A program made the position numbers and the translations under genes. The notes below the pieces were generated by a model. It saw only the letters and a program-made list of their open reading frames with translations. It was not told the DNA's origin and made no database searches. 64,000 bases of DNA from CAWEYO01 sp963813315 (GTDB taxonomy: Bacteria; Pseudomonadota; Alphaproteobacteria; Rhizobiales; Rhizobiaceae). The stretch spans positions 82,813 to 146,812 of the forward strand of contig CAWEYO010000012.1 in NCBI GenBank assembly GCA_963813315.1. Reading direction: 5' to 3'. Below, piece by piece: positions 19,265 through 26,500 of this stretch; the stretch's first letter is position 1, and every line of letters starts with the position of its first letter.

Positions 19265-19777
19265 TCAAGTTAGCCACCAATCACGGCCGGGCAGTTTTTC
19301 GATGCCGGCCGCCTCGATCGCCGCCAGGCGGTCCGTAACGGGAATGCCGCCAAGGCGGAGATCGGGATCGATTTCGGCGAGCGGTACAAGCACGAAGGCG
19401 CGCTCCAGCATACGCGGATGGGGCACGACGAGGCCGGGCTCGTCGATCACCCTATCCCCGAAAACCAGGATATCCATGTCGATGAGGCGCGGCCCCCAGC
19501 GTTCCTGGCGCACGCGTTTCAACCTGCGTTCGACATCGAGGCAAAGTTCGAGAAGGCCGCGGGGCGACCGTTGCGTTTTGAGCTCGGCGGCGGCGTTCAG
19601 GAAGTCGGGTTGGTCCGTCTTGCCCCAAGGTGGCGTGCGATAGAGAGAGGAGACCGCAACGACGGTCGTTTCCGGATCCGCATCCAGGATCCGAAGAGCT
19701 GTCGCCATTGCTTGTGCCGGCTCGCCAAGGTTGCCGCCGAGGCTGAGAAAAGAGCGTTCGGCCAGTCGAAGCGGCAA
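19265..19777 (-). CDS. folK: 2-amino-4-hydroxy-6-hydroxymethyldihydropteridine pyrophosphokinase
   Basis: A 170-residue HPPK of folate synthesis: transfers pyrophosphate from ATP to hydroxymethyl-dihydropterin in the cytoplasm. Family marks are SLGGNLGEP at residues 12-20, VSSLYRTPPWGKTDQPDFLN near 42-61, and the signature RWGPRLIDMDIL near 92-103 with the catalytic R and D residues. The start appears to be TTG at 19777, three bases after the stop of a 16-codon reading frame; AAGGCGG lies just upstream. It follows folP on the same strand. The usual partner folB is not between them. Confidence 0.92.
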   Translation of the reverse strand: MPLRLAERSFLSLGGNLGEPAQAMATALRILDADPETTVVAVSSLYRTPPWGKTDQPDFLNAAAELKTQRSPRGLLELCLDVERRLKRVRQERWGPRLIDMDILVFGDRVIDEPGLVVPHPRMLERAFVLVPLAEIDPDLRLGGIPVTDRLAAIEAAGIEKLPGRDWWLT

Positions 19778-19780
19778 AGG

Positions 19781-19831
19781 TCAGTCCGCCTTAGCGAAAA
19801 AAGCAAGATAATCCAATCGGTTCACGGCCAT
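19781..19831 (-). CDS. 16-residue reading frame between folP and folK
   Basis: ATG at 19831 with GGGAAAAG directly before it, encoding MAVNRLDYLAFFAKAD and ending three bases before the folK start. It occupies the place where folB often lies in rhizobia. It may be a coupling leader that delivers ribosomes to the weak TTG start of folK, or chance. No homologue is known to me. Confidence 0.3.
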   Translation of the reverse strand: MAVNRLDYLAFFAKAD

Positions 19832-19838
19832 CTTTTCC

Positions 19839-20699
19839 CTATTCCGTCAGTTGCTTCTGCCGCTTGAGCATAGCATCGGCAAAAACGAGCGCGTCGATAT
19901 TCATAGCGACATTGTGCACGCGGAACACGTCGGCGCCCTTCAGCCGCAGAATGACGCTGGTCGCGGCTGTACCCGCATCGCGGATTTCCGGGCCGCGGCC
20001 GGTAACCTCGCCAACCAGCCGCTTGCGCGAGGTGCCGACGAGCCAAGGGTGTCCGAGCGCATGCAGCTCTTCGAAACGGGCCATGATCTGAAGGTTTTCC
20101 TCCGCGTCCTTGGCAAAGCCGAAGCCGGGATCGAGCACAATCTGATTGTCGGCAACGCCGGCGTCCCTTGCAATCTCAAGCGATTTCTCGAGGAAGAGAA
20201 GCTGGTCGGCGATGACATCCTGAAGCTTTTCGCGATCGCGGCCTGTGTGCATGATGACGAGCCCCGCCCCGGTTTCGGCCGCGAGCCTGGCGATGGCGGG
20301 TTCGCGCTGCAGGCCGTGCACATCGTTGACGATATGTGCGCCGGCGGAGACAGCGAGACGCGCGGTCTCTTCGCGATACGTATCAACGGAAATCAATGCC
20401 TTGCCGGTGGCCGACAAGGCTTCGATAACCGGAAGTATCCTGCGCTGTTCTTCCTTCGGCGAAACCGGCAGCGCTCCGGGGCGCGTCGATTCGCCTCCGA
20501 CATCGATAATGGCCGCGCCCGCCTCGCTCATCAGCGCGGCTTGTTCGAGCGCGCGATCCGGCCTGTCGAACCTGCCGCCATCGGAAAAGCTGTCCGGGGT
20601 AACGTTTAGTATCCCCATCACCAGCGCATTTGGACCGAGATCGAGGTGGCGCCCGTGCGCCAGTTGCCATCGCCTTGCTGTCTTCATCGCATTTTGCAT
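19839..20699 (-). CDS. folP: Dihydropteroate synthase
   Basis: A 286-residue DHPS that joins p-aminobenzoate to hydroxymethyl-dihydropterin pyrophosphate; the sulfonamide target. Signatures are VMGILNVTPDSFSDGG near residues 27-42, DVGGESTRPGA near 61-71, and KLQDVIADQL and LDPGFGFAKD in the second half; the phosphate-binding GTSRKRLVG near 235 is also present. The ATG at 20699 (MQNAMKTARRW) is used; ATG 20687 is an alternative, and the upstream frame to 20816 lacks similarity. It leads folK on the same strand, separated by 61 bp that hold a tiny reading frame. Confidence 0.93.
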   Translation of the reverse strand: MQNAMKTARRWQLAHGRHLDLGPNALVMGILNVTPDSFSDGGRFDRPDRALEQAALMSEAGAAIIDVGGESTRPGALPVSPKEEQRRILPVIEALSATGKALISVDTYREETARLAVSAGAHIVNDVHGLQREPAIARLAAETGAGLVIMHTGRDREKLQDVIADQLLFLEKSLEIARDAGVADNQIVLDPGFGFAKDAEENLQIMARFEELHALGHPWLVGTSRKRLVGEVTGRGPEIRDAGTAATSVILRLKGADVFRVHNVAMNIDALVFADAMLKRQKQLTE

Positions 20700-20847
20700 C
20701 TTGAAACGTCCGCGGTATTTGCTGCGAGCCGGATCGAAAAGCAACGGCTTTTGTGGCATTTGGCGCCGATCGGCGGGGAACGATATGGACAACGATTTCC
20801 ATTGCGCTGGCCGCAACGGTAGAGCAATCTACTGGCAAGGCTATGCG

Positions 20848-21462
20848 ATGAAGAAAATCCTCCTGACGGCTTTCGCCGTCGCCAGTCTGTCGCTGCCCGC
20901 CGGCGCTGCCAGCGTGAGCAAAACCTACAGCTACTTTTCCATTGGCGGCAAGACACTCGCGGAGATCGAGACGGAACTCGTCAGGCGCGGTCCGCATGTG
21001 ATGAGCACAGGCAAGCGCCATCCAGGCGCTACGCAGATGGAATTCACGACGCGCCTGGCCTACGCCGAAGGCAAGGGCGGCTGCGAAATCATCAAGGTAT
21101 CGGTAAACGTCCAGGCCAGGATGATCCTGCCACGCTGGCGTCAGCGCGCAAAGGCGGATGGCGATACCAGGCTGATCTGGGATACCCTCTCGGCCGATAT
21201 CAAACGGCACGAGGAAAGCCATGTGGTGATTGCCAAAAACCATGCCCGCGAAATGGAGGCAGAGCTGAGAGGCATAGGCCGGCAACAGAACTGCAAAGCT
21301 GCCGCCGCCAAGGCAAGAGCAATATCCGACAGAGTACTCGCCAGCCACGATCGCGCGCAGTACGAATTCGACCGGGTCGAGGGCATCAACTTCGAACGCC
21401 GTATCATGCGGCTGCTGCGCTACCGGCTGGAGCGCATTGAGAACGGCACGATACCTGGATAG
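20848..21462 (+). CDS. DUF922-type secreted zinc protease-like protein
   Basis: A 204-residue exported protein. A signal peptide (MKKILLTAFAVASLSLPAGA) ends near residue 20. The core KTYSYFSIGGKTLAEIETEL and the motif HEESH within IKRHEESHVVIAKNH match DUF922, a family of predicted zinc-dependent peptidases with an HExxH active site. The later cysteine (QQNCKAAA) may pair with GGCEIIK. The ATG at 20848 starts the signal peptide; the frame open back to 20245 runs antisense through folP and is rejected. It diverges from folP. The TAG stop is the first three bases of a repeat element. Substrate unknown. Confidence 0.8.
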   Translation: MKKILLTAFAVASLSLPAGAASVSKTYSYFSIGGKTLAEIETELVRRGPHVMSTGKRHPGATQMEFTTRLAYAEGKGGCEIIKVSVNVQARMILPRWRQRAKADGDTRLIWDTLSADIKRHEESHVVIAKNHAREMEAELRGIGRQQNCKAAAAKARAISDRVLASHDRAQYEFDRVEGINFERRIMRLLRYRLERIENGTIPG

Positions 21463-21550
21463 AGCATCGGACCCGAAAGTGGGAACCGGTTTCGGGGAAA
21501 ATCCGATGCTCAAACAAAGAGATAGAGCAACAGCACCGATCCCATCGGAT
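21460..21550. repeat. TAGAGC-type repeat, copy B
   Basis: Starts TAGAGCATCGGACCCGAAAG and continues AACCGGTTTCGGGGAAAATC, CGATGCTC, AGAGATAGAGCAACAGCA. The initial TAG is the stop codon of the DUF922 gene. The element fills the gap to the convergent ferredoxin reductase gene. Confidence 0.8.
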
Positions 21551-21556
21551 CACTCC

Positions 21557-22585
21557 CTACGCCACGCCCAGCTTCTTTTGCAGGCTGGTCGAGGATGTCG
21601 TATACTGGAAAACGATGCGCTCACCCGGACTGACGATGCGCTTGGCGGCCTGCGCCATGAGGGCGGCCTCGTGGAAACCGGAAAGGATCAACTTCAGCTT
21701 GCCGGGATACCAATTGATGTCGCCGATGGCGAAGATCCCCGGTTCGGAAGTTTCGAATTTTTCGGTGTCGACCGGGATCAGGTTCTCATGAAGGTTCAAC
21801 CCCCAGTCGGCGATCGGTCCAAGCTTCATCGTAAGCCCGAAGAAGGGCAGCACGCGCGTGCAGTCGATCTCGATGTCCCCTTCGGGTCCCTTGATCGTGG
21901 CGGACTTTACTTGACCGCCCTCGCCTTTCAAGCCCGTGACTTGACCGATCTGGAAGTCGAGCTGTTTCTTTTCCTGCATCGCGAACATCTTGTTGACGTT
22001 GTCCGGCGCGGCACGGAACTCGGGCCGGCGATGGACCAGCGTGACACGCCGGGCTACCGGCTGCAGATTGAGTGTCCAGTCGAGCGCGGAATCGCCGCCG
22101 CCGACGATCAATACGTCGTGGCCGCGGAAATCCTCCATGCGGCGGACCGAATAGAACACGCTGCTGCCCTCGTAGGCCTCGATGGCGGGGATGGGGGGGC
22201 GTTTCGGCTGAAACGAGCCGCCGCCGGCGGCTATGACGACGACCTTTGCTTCAATCACCTCATTTTCGTCGGTCGTCACGCGGAAGCCGCCGTCATCCAG
22301 CCTTTCCAGCGCTGAAACCATCCGGTTGAACGTGAATTGCGGATGGAAGGGCGCGATCTGCTCCATCAACTTGTCGACCAACCCCTGGGCCGTAATCCGG
22401 GGCATGGCCGGGATATCGTAGATGGGCTTCTCCGGGTAGAGCTCCGCGCATTGGCCTCCCGGCCGATCCAGGATGTCGATCAGATGGCATTTCATGTCGA
22501 ACAGACCGAGCTCGAATACGGCGAACAGGCCCACGGGCCCGGCCCCAATGATGACGACGTCGGTCTTGGTGGCGGTCATTTGCAT
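21557..22585 (-). CDS. Ferredoxin-NADP reductase, thioredoxin-reductase-like type
   Basis: A 342-residue FAD- and NAD(P)H-binding oxidoreductase of the TrxR-like ferredoxin-NADP reductase class (as in Bacillus YumC), moving electrons between NADPH and ferredoxin. The FAD motif VVIIGAGPVGLFAVFELG is at residues 10-27; the NADPH motif DVLIVGGGDSALDWTLNL is near 155-172; GIFAIGDINWYPGKLKL marks the C-terminal FAD contact. There is no CxxC redox pair, which separates it from true thioredoxin reductase. The ATG at 22585 is preceded by AAGGATT; an alternative ATG is two codons in. It is 78 bp downstream of a 2Fe-2S ferredoxin gene that is a natural partner. Confidence 0.9.
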   Translation of the reverse strand: MQMTATKTDVVIIGAGPVGLFAVFELGLFDMKCHLIDILDRPGGQCAELYPEKPIYDIPAMPRITAQGLVDKLMEQIAPFHPQFTFNRMVSALERLDDGGFRVTTDENEVIEAKVVVIAAGGGSFQPKRPPIPAIEAYEGSSVFYSVRRMEDFRGHDVLIVGGGDSALDWTLNLQPVARRVTLVHRRPEFRAAPDNVNKMFAMQEKKQLDFQIGQVTGLKGEGGQVKSATIKGPEGDIEIDCTRVLPFFGLTMKLGPIADWGLNLHENLIPVDTEKFETSEPGIFAIGDINWYPGKLKLILSGFHEAALMAQAAKRIVSPGERIVFQYTTSSTSLQKKLGVA

Positions 22586-22663
22586 CAGGCAATCCTTCGA
22601 ACGAAGCGCACTGGCTAGTCTCTCAGAACCGGCGTCGCATTGCCAGAAGCCCTCGCGCGAACG

Positions 22664-22984
22664 CTAGCCCTGACGCTCAGGCACTCTGACAACGAGGCCG
22701 TCGAGTTCGTCGCGGACCTTGATCTGGCACGAGAGCCGCGAATTCGGCCGCACGTCGAAGGCAAAATCGAGCATGTCCTCTTCCATGGGCTCGGGCTCGC
22801 CAACCAGACCGGTCCATTCCTCATCGACATAGACGTGACAGGTCGCGCAGGCACAGGCGCCGCCGCACTCCGCCTCGATCCCCGGCACGGCGTTGCGAAT
22901 GGCGTTTTCCATAACCGTCGAGCCGTTCTCGGCATCGATGTCAAAATGCGTGCCGTCAAAGGCGATGTAGGAAAGCTTGGTCAT
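22664..22984 (-). CDS. 2Fe-2S ferredoxin (adrenodoxin type)
   Basis: A 106-residue electron carrier. The cluster cysteines are visible as ECGGACACATCHVYVDEEW (C-x5-C-x2-C) near residues 39-57 and the fourth in RLSCQIKV near residue 86. The negative patch EPEPMEEDMLDFA is where partners dock in adrenodoxin. ISC-type ferredoxins of this class serve Fe-S cluster assembly or cytochrome P450 systems. It is immediately upstream of a ferredoxin-NADP reductase on the same strand, so the pair probably forms one electron chain from NADPH. No P450 gene is nearby. Confidence 0.9.
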   Translation of the reverse strand: MTKLSYIAFDGTHFDIDAENGSTVMENAIRNAVPGIEAECGGACACATCHVYVDEEWTGLVGEPEPMEEDMLDFAFDVRPNSRLSCQIKVRDELDGLVVRVPERQG

Positions 22985-23570
22985 GCGGCTGCCTCAGAAG
23001 CGCTACCCTGGTAAAGTCCCTCGCCGAGATAATCACTCCGGCGCTCAAGTCAACTGCGGCTGAAAAGCGTCGCTTAGTAGCGTATTTGCGGGGACCTGGA
23101 TCAGCGGCTTATGTCGGCAATGAAATCGCTGACTTCGTCGGTTGGGCTGTGCCTCGTGCGCGAAAACAGCAAGCACTTCCGCTTCGATCGCGCGGTCAGC
23201 CTGCGTCTGCCTGGAGAGATGATCGAGGTCGATCGGACGTGGCTTCCGGCCGGTCGAATGCGTCGGGCGCCGGATTTTGCATCGAACCCCACTTCCGATT
23301 TCCGCGGTCACGGATGCTCAGACAACCACAATCGTGTGGATAACGGGTTAGTGTCCGCGGGCCGCGCAGTTCGGCAGGAAATTCCGGAAAAATCGACGGA
23401 AAGCCGGGGATGTTAACCCTATATTTAAACTTTTACCCATGCCGGCAGATGCGGGTTCCCTTTACCGGAGCACGTCAATACGATACGCCAGACCAAAGTA
23501 AGCCACGCGCGGTCTAACGAGGAACCAAGCTCTGGTTTGGCCGCGCATTATTGTACAGGGTAATGGCGGC
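22985..23570. other. Intergenic stretch, no gene recognised
   Basis: 586 bases between divergent fdx and the growth-pole gene. Frames of 60-100 codons exist on both strands but none resembles a family. A single perfect DnaA-box sequence (TGTGGATAA, 23335-23343) and an AT-rich patch near 23415-23440 are present. The region probably holds two divergent promoters. Confidence 0.4.
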
Positions 23571-26500
23571 ATGGCCCGAAAGACACCGACAGCACAAAAC
23601 CTTGACAGCGACGTTGCCAGGGAACTTGAACGAGCGCTTGATCTCGATCTGGCATCGGACATGGCAGGCGATCTCGAAGTCGCCACCTCCATGGAAGATC
23701 TCGAGGCGCAGATTTCGCAGGCCGCGGATGAACTTGCCCGCGAAAGCCGCAGTGATGACAAAACTGCCGAGGCCGACAGCAACGAGCCGTCGCCAGCGCC
23801 CGTCGAAGCAAAGTCCGAACACGAAACGGTGCACATGCCGATGGGCCTTCGGCCTGCCGACGACCCTATGGCACCGCCCCCCGCCAGCACTTTTTCTCCG
23901 GCCAACGACGACCGCCAGCGAGACTTCCGCGCCGCGCTGAGCAATATCAACCGGCGTTCATCAACAGGGCTCACCCTGACCGTCGCCCTCATCTCCATCG
24001 CCTGGATCGCCGGGGGCGCCATGCTGGCGCACCTTTTGTTCGGGCCCGGAGTCTGGGATATCCGCAGCGCACAGGCTCTGCCTGCCCGGCCATATCTCAT
24101 CCTGCTGGCCGTCGGCGTTATCGTCCCCGTCCTTTTGTTATGGGCCGTCAGCGCCCTGATGCGCCGCGCGCAGGAGATGCGACTCGCGGCACAATCCATG
24201 ACCGAACTCGCACTGCGCTTCGCGGAGCCGGAGAGCATGGCGAAAGACCGCGTAATGATGGTTGGACAGGCTGTCCGCCGCGAGGTCGCGGCAATGGGCG
24301 AAGGTATCGAACGCACACTCGCCCGCGCGGTCGAGCTCGAAACGCTGGTACATACGGAGGTCAACGAACTCGAACGCGCCTACTCGCAAAACGAAATGCG
24401 CATCCGCACGCTGGTCGACGGATTGGGCAGTGAGCGCGACGCTCTGATCAGTCACGCTGAGCGCGTCCGCTCCTCCATATCGGGAGCGCATGAGACACTT
24501 CGCGAGGAGCTTGGCTCGGCGAGCGACATGATCCGCGACAGCGTTCTTGCCGCCTCGACGAAACTGTCGACAACAATTACCGGGTCCGGCGACACTTTGA
24601 TCGAACGGATCAATGACAGCGGGGCATCGATCTCCGGTTCGATCGATCAACGCCTCGATGCAATCTCCGACCGCATCACGACTTCAGGCGGAGCGTTCTC
24701 CAGCCTGCTTGACACCCGGATCGTGTCTCTTACCCAGAGCACGGACGACGTTACACGCTCGCTCTCCCAGATGCTGGACGAGCGCACGACCGGCATGGTT
24801 TCGCTCCTCGGCGATACAACGGAGAACCTGAACGCGGAGCTGGAAACTCGTCTGAAGAGCATCGAGCAAACGCTGGCGGCGCGCGGCCAGTCGCTGATCG
24901 GTGAGTTTCAGGCGCGCGCCGATGCCCTCGACACCGGCACGCAGAAGCTCAACGCCGCGTTGGAGGCCCGTGCCCGCCAGATCAACGAGACGCTGGTCGA
25001 GCGCGCGCGCGAAATCGCCAACACCTTCACCGACGGAAAGCAGGATCTGTCGGCGATGATTGACGAAGGCAAGGCGAAGATCGGTGCCGAAATGGCTGAG
25101 ATAGTGATGTCCACTTCGACCATGCTCGAGGCGCGTGCTTCCGAATTCGCGGGCAACCTCGAGGCCAGCCGCCATTTGATCGGCCACGCCTTCGACGCCG
25201 ATATTGCGAAGCTTGCCGAGGCCCGCGCAGGCGTCGACGCGGCGGTGGAGGCCCACGTACGCCAGTTCGGCGACAGCCGCGATCGGATGGCTGCTGCACT
25301 TCAGGACGATCTGCGGAAATTCGCCGATGACCGCGCCGAGATCGGCCTGGCGATCGGAGGGCATATCGAGAAACTTGCTGAAGGCCGCAATCTCCTGTCC
25401 CGCGCCCTTGACGACGATCTGCGCAAGGTCACCGAGCATCGTGCAACCATCGACGCGGAACTCGGTATCCAGCTCGAGCGGCTGGACGCCGGCCGCAATT
25501 CGCTCGCACGCGCTCTCAATGACGATCTTCAGAGGATCGGGCAGGCCCGCGGCGCGATCGATGAAACGATCACAGCACATGTCACCAAGCTCGCCGAAGG
25601 CCGCGACGTCCTCAGCCGCGCGCTCGAGGCGGACCTGCAGAAGCTCGACGAGAGCCGCACAGGCATCGACAACATCGTCGCCGGACAAGTCGAGAAACTT
25701 GCCCAGGGTCGCGACGTCCTGTCCCGGGCCCTGGAAGAAGACCTCAACAAGCTCAACGAGAGCCGCACCGGCATCGACAATATCGTCGCGGGACAGGTCG
25801 AGAAGCTGGCCCAGGGCCGCGACATCCTTGCCCGCTCCCTGGAAGGGGACCTGCAAAAGCTTTCCGAAACCCGCGCTGCGATCGATGAAACGGTAGCGGG
25901 TCATGTCGGCAAGCTTGCCGAGGGCCGCAACATGCTTACGGAGGCCCTCAACGACGACCTCCGCAGATTGACGGAAACGCGCTCCGACATCGAAATGGCG
26001 GTGGTCGCGCACATCCAGACGCTGGCCGACCGCCGAGCCGACATATCAGAGGCTCTGGCTTCCGATGTCGAGAAGATCGAGGAAGCATTCCGTCGCCAGA
26101 GCGGCGTCATTGAGGAACGTACTGGCACGATGGAACGGGCGCTTGCGACCGGGATCGAAAACGTGCGCGGCGTGCTCGAACGGAGCGCGGGCGCCGTTGC
26201 AGGGGCGTTGCGCGAAAAGGTCCTGGAAATCACCTCCGCGCTTGGCGAAGAGGCCGGCAAGGCTTTCACCGATGCCGACGAACGGATCGCCAGAAGGGCG
26301 GAACAGACTGCGGAGACACTTTCCAGCCGGGCGAACGAAATCGCTCGCACGTTCGACGAGGCCGACCGGCAACTGGCAAGCCGGGCCGAGGAGACCACGA
26401 GCCTCATCGCCACGCGCGCAACGGATGCGGCCGCGTCAATCGTCGCCAAGGCCGCCGACATCGTGTATTCCTTCAACGACGCGGACCAACGCCTTGCCGC

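Noticed and set aside
20245..20847. An N-terminal extension of the DUF922 protein
   Set aside because: It would run antisense through folP; a clean signal peptide starts at 20848.
23335..23343. A perfect DnaA box (TGTGGATAA) as a sign of a replication origin
   Set aside because: It is a single copy without an AT-rich unwinding region, other boxes, or typical origin neighbours.
24684..26012. A 442-codon open frame on the minus strand within the growth-pole gene
   Set aside because: It is the mirror of a GC-rich, repetitive coding frame; the plus-strand protein has clear domains and period, and the antisense frame resembles nothing.
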